Shown here piece after piece: positions 11,049 to 21,200 of a DNA stretch of 64,000 nt. The notes under the pieces are model-generated. The model ran no database searches, was not told where the DNA came from, and saw only the letters and a list, made by a program, of their open reading frames with translations. Source of the stretch: Symsagittifera roscoffensis (Eukaryota; Xenacoelomorpha; Acoela; Convolutidae); contig NC_087062.1 of NCBI RefSeq assembly GCF_963678635.1, positions 61,547,584-61,611,583 of the forward strand, read 5' to 3'. The translations under genes and the position numbers were made by a program. Numbering within the stretch: the stretch's first letter is position 1; every line of letters begins with the position of its first letter.

Positions 11049-11345
11049 GTCTTCTCAAGTGAGTATGTCTTGCCTAATATACTCACTGAGGTCTTCTTTT
11101 ATTTATGTGTCCTGCGATTGCCTGAGCTGTCCTATTAAGTAACTCGAGGCAACATCTGGTCGAAAAAATCTAGAGTCCAACCAAAAGCTCTCCCACACTC
11201 GGACAGTTCCAAGTAGACGAGAGTAGGGAACAACTTTCTCTTCTCAAATGAGTGTGTCTTTTCTAATACACTCACCGAGGTCTTCTTTTATGTGTTCCCG
11301 GATTGCCCGAGCTTTCCTACTAAGTAGGTCAAGGCAACCACACAA
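11049..11345. repeat. Two tandem copies of a leader unit (about 187 bp apart) with a short hairpin in each
   Basis: The stretch around 11049-11155 recurs at about 11236-11340. Both contain CTCA(A/C)(C/T)GAGGTCTTCTTTTAT-type sequence followed by GATTGCC(T/C)GAGCT. The first has a perfect 9-bp stem, AGTGAGTAT at 11058-11066 with ATACTCACT at 11079-11087. In the second a 7-bp stem (TGAGTGT and ACACTCA) is kept despite base changes on both arms. That compensating change hints at selected structure. Confidence 0.6.
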
Positions 11346-11499
11346 CCAAAATAATAATCGAAAAAGTTTGTTCGGATACTGCTGATGAACCCGGTTTCGA
11401 ATTCGAAGTTGATCGCAAATCTCCGGGTCAACTGGGCTTTTTTTTTTATTATACACACCTCGTGATTCATCGACTTTTTATTTCAACCTTAAAGGGATA

Positions 11500-12480
11500 T
11501 TCAAGATGTTTAAATTGTCCCGGAGGTTCACTCCAAATTTTCACTAAGGAGGGTTGTTAAGGGCTTAAGTTACCTCGGAGGCTTACTTCGGAGGGTTATT
11601 AGGACACTTAGCTTACTCCGGATGGTTACTTCGGAGGGTACCTGAAAAGCCTAAGTTACTTCGGAGGGTCCCCCTAAATTCACTAAGGAGGGTCAATAAG
11701 ACGCTTAAGTCACTTCGGAGGGTTCCCTCAACTTTCCAAATTTTTCAAGTCTCGGCTTAATGGGGTCTCCAGCTAGTGTTAAAAAGAATCAAAACAGGCT
11801 AGATTAGCTCTGGGGGTTAGTTGGACTATCTCGGAGGGTTCCGTGAAAAATTTCTACTAAGGCCGGTTGTTAAGGAGCTCAACTGACTCCGGAGGGTTGC
11901 TTCGGGGGGTTCCACAAAACTTACCAAAAACAAATGTTTTCACCAAATTAGAGCCTCCGATTGCAATCTGGCTTGCTTAAAACAGGGTTAGTTGACCCGG
12001 TCAACCTAACCAGAAGGATAAAAACGTGGTTTAATAAAATTTTTTGCCGCTCGGAGGGTTCCCTAAAACAAACTAACAAACACTAAAAAAACTTTCTTTC
12101 CTGAAGTTATCAAACCAAAACTTGTTGCTGTTCAGAAAACTGATTAAAAACGTCGACTTAGGGTACCAGAAAAGTTTCGATCGGTTTGTTAGTCCTTGAG
12201 AACTCAACAAAAACGCATTTCGTAAATTGGCCTTTTTTCACTACTTAAATAGGTTCTCAGCGACTTTTTCCGCAATTCTTGCTGAAAGTGTTTTATCAAA
12301 ATACTTGAAACGAGCGTAGTAGCACTGTACAGTACTTGAATAATGCAAAAAAACTGGACCAAAATTGGTTTGGAAACAAAAATTTGGTCAAAAACTGTCA
12401 AATTTGGTCCCTCCGATTCCTTCTTTTTCCGATCTTTAAGTCTCTAGCTTTATCCACGGAGCTGTTCGGAGGGTTACTCA
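11500..12480. promoter_or_regulatory. Cluster of CGGAGGGTT motifs in the gypsy leader
   Basis: The 9-mer CGGAGGGTT or a one- to two-base variant recurs irregularly. I count at least thirteen copies between 11520 and 12475 (for example near 11521, 11574, 11594, 11635, 11664, 11715, 11831, 11894, 11907, 12054 and 12468). Three more lie near 13391, 13462 and 14168, the last inside the 5' LTR. Many are followed by CC or TA and preceded by ACTT. On the element strand the motif is AACCCTCCG. The spacing is not that of a simple tandem repeat, so these look like repeated binding sites. Drosophila gypsy carries an array of Su(Hw) sites in the same place, between 5' LTR and gag. A similar insulator or enhancer role here is my inference. 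Confidence 0.6.
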
Positions 12481-13526
12481 AAAGTTGTTCTCAAAACTGA
12501 GCTCATTAAGATAGCAGGCCTCTAACGCAAAAGTTTTCTCGCTTTAACTCTAAAAACTCAAAAACTCGATCCTCAAAACACATTGACTATAAAAAATTTG
12601 ATCGAAATTTTTTTTTGCCAACTTCTACTTAATCTTTTTCAGCGCGGTTTCTATAGTTAGGGGGCTCTGAATACGTAGTAGCTCACTGCACAAAAGCTTT
12701 TTGCTGTTCGAAAAAACCCAGATATCCAAAAATTTTGGGGTTAACAGTTTGGTCAAAAATCGCTATTTTCGACAAAATTGAGGTGTTTCTCGGGTCTACT
12801 ACGGATAAAAACCTATTAGTAGTCGTTAACAAATAGTACTATGCCCTGTTTTGCACCAAAATACCCGATTTAAGACCCTTAACTCGGAAATTCGCAATCG
12901 ATTGGGGCTGCAATCGGAACGCGCCAATTGTGCTCCCCACTACTTAAGTTTTAATATGATATAACCCATACGATGCTAAAACTGTGTTAACGATACCCAA
13001 CAAACGATGTGGATGTTGTCCTTGTTGCCTCTTTTTGAGTCAAGACACTCAATCTTTCCATCAGAAATGATATAAATCAATCTGAAACAACAACAAATAG
13101 GAAGGTCAGATCACATCTCGTCCGGAAATAAAATATAAAATGTCATTTTATGTTTTTTTGTGTTTTTGGTTTTTTTTGGGGTTTTTACTGTTTTTGTACT
13201 TTTTTTATTTCAAGTAAACTTATTACTGGATTTTTCTTATTTATACAGTATTTTGTATGGTTTTACGCTTTTTTTTTAATTGATTTTGGTCCAAGGGCCT
13301 TGGGATAAACGGGCTCTAGACTTCTCACGTAACCCTCGGGCCCCCGGAATTTTCGGCCTTAACTAAATTTAAAAAGTAAATCGTACGAGGCGGAGGGTCG
13401 GTACCATCATTCTAAAACAACACGGGACCATAAGGCCTCTAACTTGGGCATACGCCCGGAGCGGAGGGTTCGTCGCTGAAACGTTTGCTGATCATGATGG
13501 TCTTGCCCTTAACAGGCCCACCAAAG
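12480..13526 (-). other. 5'-proximal leader of the gypsy element
   Basis: Non-coding sequence adjoining the 5' LTR. It includes T-rich tracts at about 13140-13290 and two further CGGAGGGTT motifs near 13391 and 13462. No primer-binding site ending in CCA could be fixed next to the LTR edge. Confidence 0.45.
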
Positions 13527-14202
13527 AGCGCCATAAAAACGTCTATGCAAAAATAACCACATGGCTGGGTCTCGGATTCCCAGACTACTATTAACAACAC
13601 GGCTCGAAATCCATTAATTACGATGTTTTTAATGACAGTTATAAACTAAATCCATTGGGGATGGCTTGACTTTTCCACTTTCTAGCTACTCATGCTCCAA
13701 AATATTAAATCAAATCGGAGTTATTTCAAGAATTCAGGGCATCACAGCAGCTAAAAAGTGTATATTACAGTCTACTGAGTCTCTGGGCACCGGGCCTCCA
13801 ATTCCTTTCTCCTCCTGAGATAACACCCTTATCTCCTCAATCTCGTGGCCCGAGAGGGTACGGATCCGCTCCGGCTGTCTCACTGAAGCCTGTTTTCTTC
13901 CTATCTGCTTCAGTTAAGTATCCTATCGTGCGTGATCGCCACAATAAGAGACTCCGTTTTTTTCATGTTTTTCTCGACTTATTGGTTCGACGTTCTCGCT
14001 CGGTGTCTTTTTCTTCTCTTTTTTGGTCGAAGTGGCCTTTTTCTACGTTTCTGGAAAATACTCAGTTGAAAATCGAAAATTTGAATTTTAAAAATTCCAG
14101 AAGATTCTGACCCTCCTTTTCATCAGAAATTCGTCTCTAAAGTCATTAGAGTCCGTTTTGTTCTCGTCGGAGGGTTCGATTGTGCCAATCAGGGGGAATG
14201 GC
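13527..14202 (-). repeat. 5' LTR of the 12.5-kb gypsy element
   Basis: The direct partner of 1648-2319. It ends at GGGGGAATGG next to the resumed reverse-transcriptase pseudogene. It contains a CGGAGGGTT copy at about 14168 that is damaged in the other LTR (TGAGGTTT). The shared GAGATAACACCCTTATCTCC segment at about 13815 contains a short inverted repeat. Confidence 0.75.
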
Positions 14203-14204
14203 TT

Positions 14205-14535
14205 TGCTCTAAAAAAAAACAGAACTCCTATGTCCGGAGCTACAACTCATATAACATCCGTCAAAACCATATGTCAGTAAAGCGGTTTTGTCATCTACCA
14301 AAGGCAAAACGCTATGTGATCCCCTCGCAATGGCTATGTACGGAATTGAATTAATCCCACTGATCGAGCTCCTGCCAAAACCAAATGTCACCTAAAAGTG
14401 TTACGCAGATGACGAAAGCGCTGCAGGTGATCTTAAGAGTCTCCGCGCAAAACTGGACAACTTGGATATGCACGAAAAAATTTTCGGATACAATGTCAAG
14501 TCTTCCAAGTGTCAACCCAGTAGTAGATGTTGGAG
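14205..14535 (+). pseudogene. Reverse transcriptase pseudogene, C-terminal half
   Basis: The + strand reads PSKPYVSKAVLSSTKGK, then LCDPLAMAMYGIELIPLIEL, then CYADDESAAGDLKSLRAKL with the catalytic ADD box, and HEKIFGYNVKSSKC. These are successive blocks of the same reverse-transcriptase family whose N-terminal half lies at 875-1480. Together they show that the gypsy element inserted between the motif A region and the block just before LAMAMY. A stop follows the LPKPNVT stretch. Downstream, at 14519, another repeat begins. Confidence 0.75.
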
Positions 14536-14960
14536 CTAAATTGGGGGTGGGGGGCATAGTTGGTGACCCCCATGTTTTAAGATGGAGAATAGAACATACG
14601 GTCTCGAGCTATGTTTTTACATTGAGTATAGAGTCTAGAATGTATTAGTATATGGAATTCTAATGGTAAGAATTCATTGTATGCGTGATGGTGAGAAAAT
14701 GAACATAAAAACGAAATTTTTTGGTTTTTGTGCGGAAATGTCTAGTTTTTTTTGCAACATTTTCGGCGCTCGTTATCTAATTGTTAAATATCAAAAAATA
14801 ATTACGTGTAGGTTGTAAAATTAAAGTTATGTACTTAGTTTTTTGGTACTTGGTAAGTCAATGGTAAGAGTTTTTGGGTAAAATCTTGGAATGTTTACCA
14901 CAAAAAATTTTCAAAAAAATTTCAAATTACGATAAGGTTTGTTATAATTAAACCTAATAA
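14519..14960 (-). repeat. Dispersed repeat R1, inverted partial copy
   Basis: The reverse complement of 14550-14940 matches 26640-27075, 28975-29400 and 39830-40240. Landmarks are the GGTGACCCCC block, ACATACGGTC, the CTAGTTTTTT stretch, ATTACGTGTAGG and the GGTAAGTCAATGG segment. The end GTAGTAGATGTTGGAG is in the same orientation as in the other copies while the body is inverted, so the terminal hairpin appears flipped. No coding content. Confidence 0.7.
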
Positions 14961-17655
14961 TTAATTTATTAAATGATCTTATTTTTTGAAACATCTAACT
15001 GAATCCATGCTGAAACCTACTGAAATTTCGAAAAAAAGTCAAGGTTATTGGGAAAAAATTGCAAAAACTGTACGTAATTGGAAAAAACTGCAAAAAATTC
15101 AAGTGTTTGGAAAAAAATTGCAGAAATCTCACAGTTTTGGCTAATTTATTGAGGCTTCTCATCTAATTGAAAAAAATAGTTACAAACAGAGTTTAAGATT
15201 GAGCTCAAAAAGTATTTTAATTGGCATCATGTTGAGACAATGCTACAAAGTTCTGAACAAAAAAAAAGAGTTTTTTCATATTTTTTTCTCAAAATATTGA
15301 AATACGATAAAACCTATCATAATAGGGGCTAAAAAGCTGGTTTTATAATGCTATGAATACTGAAAAAAAAACTTATAAAAGCTGAAACAATTTTGAATTT
15401 TCCAAAAAATAGTGAAATCAATTGTAATTTTTGAGAAGGTTAAGTAAAAATTAATCAAATTTACCCAAATTGTTCATTTTCAACCTTTTATTTTGGTAAT
15501 TAACTGGTTTTTTTCCACTTCAGGGAAAATTTAAATAAAAATCCTAACTCAAATGATTATTAAGAGCAAAATACCATGAAATTTCTAGATCAAACTCCAT
15601 GATTCAACCCCTCCTCAGTTTTTTCAAGGATTTGCCCAAATTTGTACAAAAATTACAACTTGTGAAAAAAATTTCAGGTTTAAAATTATAAATTTCACAT
15701 CAATGATGAAAAATGACGAGTTTATTTTAACTCAGTTTTCGCTATTGAACTCACTTTGCAAAAAAAAAATAGTCAGAACTGGGGATTTAAGGCGGAAAAA
15801 AGTATCAATTGAACAAACAATTTGCTGGCAGAGATGAAATTAGAACTGATACCGCCTGCTCATTACAAAGTAATTTGTAAATTTCTTCCTTAAGGTTCCT
15901 TGTTCAGTTGCAAGAGTAAAACACTTAAGCAACTTTTGAGAAAAACACAAGTTTTGATTTCATTAACTATCTTTTTTCTTGCAAAATAGTTAGTATATTG
16001 CTTTTTATTCTTGATTTAAGCGGGAAGTTTTCTCAAAAAAGTGTCAGTGAGGAAGAATCGGTGCTAGTTAAAGCATTCAAAAGTTTGTGTAAAAAATAAG
16101 AATTTAAAGCTGTTTTTATTTTACGTTGAGCTTTTAAAACAAATTAAGAGCAGCCCTATTGATAATAATCTGAAAACCTAGTCCCTAATATCTAAAAACT
16201 TCTTAGAGAGCGCGTCTCAAAAAACAAATCGATTTGGCAAAAAATCATGTTTGCAAACTGGCGCAATTGTATAACTTTCCGAAATTATTCAGCAAAAAAA
16301 CTCTATAGATCTACCTAATTTTCTAATTAAGCTAACCAGAACAAAATCTTTACTTTGTGTCTAATTGAAACTTTTCATGTTAAATGTCAAATAATCAATA
16401 TTCGGTTCTGCTAAAGTATTAGTTTGTTCACAAATTTTCAGCAAATTCCTTATTATTTTCCCTTAAAATCTTTCCACATCAAATTTTTCTTGTTTTTTAT
16501 CCAAAATAATGCAACGTAGATCTTGAAAATAATTTTTTTTATGCTTCTTGTATCATCTTCCAAAAGAAGTCGGATTGGGTTTACTTTACACAAATTATCC
16601 TCAAAACATCTCACTTTTCATACAAATTTACCTATTATATCAATTGATAACGTGTTTTTCCAATGAATTACGCATAAATTTAATCTTTGCGAGTTTTATG
16701 TCGGATTTTTTCTCAAGATGCATTTTATAAGCTAAATTTTAGTAAAATTATCTCAAAACTTCTAATGATATAAAATGAGTTTCTATCTCAATTTAGTATT
16801 TTTCTCAGTTTCTTTTTCATCTAATATCTTTCAATTCAATCCAACTTGGACAAAGTTTTACTTGAAAATTGAATTTTAGATGAAAAAATATATCGTTTCA
16901 ACGAACATTCAATAACCCGAAGCAGAAATAATACCATAAATCCATTGCTAAAAGTCTTTTAATGATTTTCTCAACCTCATGACTGTATTTTGCTCTTTCA
17001 AATCTGAATTTCTATATTGAAGTAATTTTTTAGTTGAGATTGTAAAAATCATTATCTTGAAGTTTTCAAAGTTTAGCAAAAACATACATTTTTTCATCTT
17101 TTTCAGGTCAGTTATCAATTTCTTTTCTGAAATCATCAAAAAAACAGTAGAAAACCATAATTCTTGATAAATCAACCCCCATTATTTTGCTTAACAACAC
17201 ACAACTCTATGAACACTTTTACAATCACTAAAGAAAAAAAACTTTAAAATAGTAAATTCACAAAACCTTTTGATTATCCGATGTTTTATTAATGTCCAAT
17301 TTTTCAAATTTTTAAACAGATACTTAACCATTCATTAGCGTATGTTATGCACTTTACTACACATTTGTCGCAACGACGTCAAAGTCTCCGCAAGCTTGCA
17401 ACCAAAGAAGTTTTTACTGTTGATTAAAGATTTTTCGATCGATTTCCATGGAAAGATTCACGACATTTTGAACTCGATTTTTGCTGTCTTTATCATCAAT
17501 CAAAACCTTTGAATAAAAAATGATTAATAAAACAGGTATTGTGATACAAACACTATATATTTTTTGCTAGAGTTTTTCAAATTTACCACAATTGTATTTC
17601 AGATTCAGTAAAAACTATTATTCATAGTGATTTCTATGTTTTAAAAAAAAGTATT
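14960..17655. other. AT-rich stretch without a supported gene
   Basis: Very AT-rich DNA with many A and T runs. A degenerate 30-bp tandem (three units of GGAAAAAA(T/C)TGCA-type sequence) lies at about 15048-15140. Frames at 16548-16730 (+) and 16948-17175 (-) have low-complexity translations and no partner copy elsewhere, so I do not call them genes. Confidence 0.5.
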
Positions 17656-17658
17656 TGT

Positions 17659-17910
17659 TTACTTCTTTTGAAGTGTGTTTGGAGACTGCTGAGCAAATAA
17701 ATAAGCATTATATTGACAAGAAGAAAACTTCTTGAAATGATCACTGAGTTCCTCTCTGCTATAAGTATAAAAATTACAGTTCGAACACTTCAAAACAATA
17801 CAGGTTCTATGATGTCTTGTACGCTTCAAAACACCACAGGGTCTACGATGTCTTGACGCATCTTCACGTGTGTATTCTCTGCCACATTCAAGACAAGCAA
17901 CTCTTTTGTT
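17659..17910 (-). CDS. Small zinc-finger-like ORF, 83 codons, no ATG (possible exon)
   Basis: Reading the - strand from just after a TAG at 17911-17913 gives an open frame to a TAA at 17659. It contains CLECGREYTREDASRHRRPC (spacing C-x2-C-x11-H-x3-C) and then CSNCNFYTYSREELSDHF. The second finger resembles the first finger of the polymerase ORFs at 24780 and 37941 (CPDCKYFTYNQQEMNYH: C-x2-C-x12-H). There is no ATG, so it may be an internal exon or a decayed gene. A CCAAT-type array lies 5' of it at 18090-18270, as for the other small - strand ORFs of this block. I infer that it belongs to the same virus-like element as the polymerase. The exact function is unknown; zinc and nucleic-acid binding are likely. 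Confidence 0.55.
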   Translation of the reverse strand, partial: NKRVACLECGREYTREDASRHRRPCGVLKRTRHHRTCIVLKCSNCNFYTYSREELSDHFKKFSSCQYNAYLFAQQSPNTLQKK

Positions 17911-18089
17911 CTATTCAGTGACAACATTTCAAAAAGTAAAGAAAGAATAAATGGAAGATTTAAAATGTCGCAAATTTTCAAATAAAAACAGTTGAAAAGC
18001 CTCAAAAAAAATAAAAGTAAAAAAAAAACGGTAAATTTCTTAACCAATTGTTTTTAACGTGAAAGAAAATCAAAATGGATATCACCCTA

Positions 18090-18270
18090 ATTAGCCAAGC
18101 TGAAAGAACAAATCATCCCATCTAACCATGGAGTTTTCAAAAATTTTGATATCAACCAATCAGAATCGAGCAGTTCTTATAAGGAAACTTGTATTTTTTT
18201 ATATCAATCAATCAGAATCGCACTTTGGTTCACAGGTAATTTTTTTCGATATTAACTAATCAGAATAAAG
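18090..18270 (-). promoter_or_regulatory. Array of CCAAT-type boxes (AATCAGAAT, about 50-bp spacing)
   Basis: CCAATCAGAATCG at about 18156, CAATCAGAATCGC near 18208 and TAATCAGAATAAAG near 18256 repeat at about 50-bp intervals, with a weaker CCAAG near 18098. On the - strand these are CTGATTGG-type boxes upstream of the zinc-finger ORF. Similar arrays recur at 21004, 23415 and 36523. Confidence 0.5.
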
Positions 18271-18587
18271 TGATCACAGATTTCAAATTTTATTGAATTT
18301 TATAGACATAACTAACATATACATTTGACAACAAATAGAGATAAAATATTTTTTTGTCTGGTTCATATTATTTTTTCGATACTCAATTCAAATTTTTAAG
18401 TTTTGATCAAATTTTTTTTGATTTGTTTTGTTTCTAACCATTGAAAAAAAAAATTAGAAAAAATATTAATTTTATCGTTTTCTTTTTGGTATCTTGTAGT
18501 ATAAACAGCCGGAACTCTATTAAATTTGGATAATCGAATAAAAGATATTCTGACAAATCTAGATTTTGTATTTGTATCAAATTAAAA

Positions 18588-18920
18588 TCAGTAATCGAAT
18601 TGAAATTCCTCATCTCCAGTTTTATAAGCTCTTCCGTTGTTTTGTTTTTTACTGATCAACCACTCAATTCGAGTTAACTCTTCTAAATAGAAACATTGTT
18701 GATAAATCTGGTTGTACTCTTCTTTTTTGTAATCTCCTCTCCATCTTTTGAACAAAGTTATTGAACTTTCTGTGTTTCTATACAAGTTGAAACCATCAAC
18801 GTCATGTGTCCGCCACGCTTGTAGTTTTTTGTAGTAGTTCAAATTTAAAATCTGATGAATGTCCGTTTCAGACATTGAAAACGCTTTTGATAGAAACTTT
18901 TTTCTTACTGAAATAAACAT
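18588..18920 (-). CDS. Intact 110-codon ORF, unknown function
   Basis: An uninterrupted - strand ORF starts with ATG (MFISVRKKFLSKAFSMSE) and ends EEFQFDY. It is rich in aromatic and charged residues (NLNYYKKLQAWRTHDVDGF, EYNQIYQQCFYLEELTRIEW) and looks globular rather than low-complexity, which stands out in DNA this AT-rich. I recognise no domain. It lies between the zinc-finger ORF and the duplicated 2.36-kb units, all on the - strand, and may belong to the same element. No second copy is present in the window. Confidence 0.5.
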   Translation of the reverse strand: MFISVRKKFLSKAFSMSETDIHQILNLNYYKKLQAWRTHDVDGFNLYRNTESSITLFKRWRGDYKKEEYNQIYQQCFYLEELTRIEWLISKKQNNGRAYKTGDEEFQFDY

Positions 18921-19189
18921 AGAAACTTAAAAAACTCGAATTGTTTTTTCATTTTTAAATTATTTTGTAATAAAAATCACCATAAAATTTTTTCCATCAT
19001 TTCGAATACTGATGTAGCAATCAAAAAGTCAAATTATGGCAAAAAAATTGAAAACAACGAATGAATTACAGAATTTCTTGTTTGTAATTTTTTTCAAATA
19101 ATTTTTTTTTTTTTAAATTGGATAAAACAGTTTCAATTTGTAAAAAAAGTAGGAATTTTTAGCAAATATGCGAATTGCTTTGAAATTTT

Positions 19190-20100
19190 TTTTTGCATGA
19201 TGCAACATTTTTCATGATTTTTTAAAAAAACATATGAAAAAACCAATCTACTTTTTTCCTATGCAAATGCAAAAAACGCAAATTTTTTTTTTGAAAATTG
19301 TGTTAAATTATTGCTAACAAGTTTTCATTATTGATGACTTTGAGTGCTATTCCCTATCTTATTACATTTTTTTCTGATAGTTTTCATTAATATACATGCA
19401 ACAAAGAGATTTCTTTATGATCAAAATTAAAACACAGAAGTTAATTTGTTTATTTTTTAACAGTGCAAAAAATCTTTTCACAATTTTCTTTAAATTGCGA
19501 AAACATTTAATTAAACTTTTCTTAACTTGCGAGATTTTCTTTGATTTTTTAATAAGTGTGCAAAGTGCAAAAAAAATTATGAAAAGTTTTGCAAGTTGCA
19601 AAAAATGTGAAGACTTTTTAACAAACATGCGAAAGATTTTGAAAATTTTTTTGCATGATGCAACTTTTTTCATGATTTCTTAAAAAAAAACTTATGCAAA
19701 AACCAGTCTACTTTTTTCTTATGCAAATGCAAAAAAAGAAAAGTTTTATTCTAAAAGCTTGTTTAATTATTGTTAAAAATTTTTCATTTTTGATGATTTT
19801 GAGTGCTTTTCCCTATATCTTAATACATTGTTTTTCGGATAATTTTGATCAATAAGCAATTTCTTTATGATCAAATTCAAAACACAGAAAATCATCTATT
19901 TTAATTACTAACAGTGCAAGAAAATCTTGTTACAATTTTCTCTAAAAATGCGAAAAAATTTAATGAAATTTTTCTTAATTGGTGAGATTTTTTTGATTTT
20001 TTTAACAAGTGTGTCAAAAAATGACTTTTAATATGTTTGCAAAAATTGTGATGAGTTTTTATCATCTGTGCAAAAAAATGTTGTAAAAATTTTTACAAGA
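19190..20100. repeat. AT-rich sub-repeat of about 457 bp, two units, each with an ATGCAAAT octamer
   Basis: The segment starting GCATGATGCAAC at about 19194 recurs from 19651, and the same pair is present in unit ii (about 21566 and 22019). Each carries TATGCAAATGCAAAA (near 19260, 19721, 21630 and 22086), which contains the ATGCAAAT octamer recognised by POU proteins, and the palindrome TTGCATGATGCAA. Whether the octamers are functional is unknown. The translations on both strands are low-complexity. Confidence 0.6.
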
Positions 20101-20314
20101 TGTTAAAATTTGTTTTTTTTTCTTGCCATGCTTACATCAAAATATTGTAAAAGTAATTAATAATTGAAAAATTAATTTGATTTTTAATCCGTGCGCAAAA
20201 TTTTTTTAACAAACTTTTTTATAACCTCTTACTTTATTTCTTTGTTCCTGTCTCTTTAAAAAAATTACTAGATGCAAATAAATTAAGTTAGAAAATACAA
20301 AACAACAACCAAAT

Positions 20315-20765
20315 TCAATACAAATCAAAGAGCTGTCGAGCAGCTGAAGAATTTTGTAAGTTCTCAATGGAGCGCAAAGCTGGTCTAGCCTCCATCGCCG
20401 GTGGTTGTCTTGGTGGTTCGCTGACTGGAGTTATTGGCTCCGAGAACCCCTCATCCTCTTCGATAGTAATTGGGTTCTCCACAGATCCCTCCTCCCAAGG
20501 AAAGAGGAAATTGTCGACTGGTTGAGCCACATATCTAGTCGGTGGTTTCGGGGTAGTTAATTCCCACCTGATCAGACACTTCCTCCATCATTTGCATTGT
20601 TCCAAGTTGGTTCTCTGTGATGGGTACGTGCGTCATATGATGTTCGTTGAAATCCCTTCGCATCACCTCCACCATGTGCCAGACTTGGATGGGTATGTCC
20701 ATTCGAGCCAAAAAATACTCCAGAGACTGTTTCTCGTACTTGAATTTGTACTAGATCAGGCGAGA
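20315..20765 (-). pseudogene. ORF-Y copy i, frameshifted
   Basis: The C-terminal part (20315-20530) reads PVDNFLFPWEEGSVENPI and NPITIEEDEGFSEPITPVSE, as in the copy at 22727-23165. The upstream half is in another frame because two bases are missing near 20533 (CTAGTCGG against CTAGAGTCGG in unit ii). The product is unknown. Confidence 0.6.
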
Positions 20766-20854
20766 ATTCTACAGAGTACATAAGGTTGCTGTTTTGCACT
20801 GAGAAGATAATTTTGAGCAATAAGTTGAGAAAAAGAAACAGAGTAAGAACAAGA

Positions 20855-20995
20855 TTTACAGCTGAGAGGGAGGTAGTTGACGGAAGATAAGTTGAAATGA
20901 AAGTTTTAGAGCTGAGAGAGGAGGTAATTGACAGTAGTTAAGTTGAAAACAAAACGATGTTTAGTTCAGAGAGAGGGGTACCTTCAACTCGAATG
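20855..20995. repeat. Degenerate tandem of about 58 bp in unit i
   Basis: Three imperfect units of (G/A)AGCTGAGAG(G/A)GAGGTA followed by AGTT(A)AGTTGAAA. The same tandem is at 23265-23395 in unit ii and 36375-36505 in the third copy, always between ORF-Y and the CCAAT array, which is where a 5' untranslated region would be. Confidence 0.6.
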
Positions 20996-21003
20996 TATGG
21001 GTT

Positions 21004-21200
21004 TAACCAATCAGAACTAGTTTTCCTTATTTAGATTGTAGTCGTGGCCAATCAGATTTTAGCTTCCTTTTATGAAATTCTTGGACAAAATTTGTGTCCA
21101 ATCGGAAACAAAATTCCATTTTAGGATCTTTTTACACATTGTCGTTTCCAATAACAAAAATGTTTATTTTTGTTCTAGTTGTCGCGTCCAATCAGAAGAC
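21004..21200 (-). promoter_or_regulatory. CCAAT-box array, unit i
   Basis: Five boxes at intervals of about 40-50 bp: CCAATCAG near 21007, 21058 and 21188, CCAATCGG near 21108 and CCAATAAC near 21149. The last is followed by CCCTTATAA. The array is 5' of the - strand ORF-Y. Confidence 0.55.

Larger units (their letters stand above)
1648..14202 (-). mobile_element. Ty3/gypsy LTR retrotransposon, about 12.5 kb, degenerate, inserted in an RT pseudogene
   Basis: Two diverged direct repeats (about 1648-2319 and 13527-14202) flank a - strand series of gag-like ORFs, reverse transcriptase, RNase H, integrase and a long downstream ORF, in the order expected for Ty3/gypsy (Metaviridae). The 5' LTR is therefore the right-hand copy. 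In a 94-nt LTR stretch I count 9 differences, so the insertion is old. The host sequence is a reverse-transcriptase gene whose two halves lie just outside the LTRs. The left LTR edge is uncertain: similarity begins around TGCAAAAA at 1653 and 13541, and I could not identify a target-site duplication or a clean primer-binding site. The element is long for gypsy because of a 3-kb leader and the extended 3' coding region. Confidence 0.82.

Noticed and set aside
19362-19683. Overlapping 95- and 103-codon frames on both strands
   Set aside because: Both translations are Lys/Phe/Ile low-complexity from A/T runs inside a tandem sub-repeat, and the frames are not kept in the second unit.
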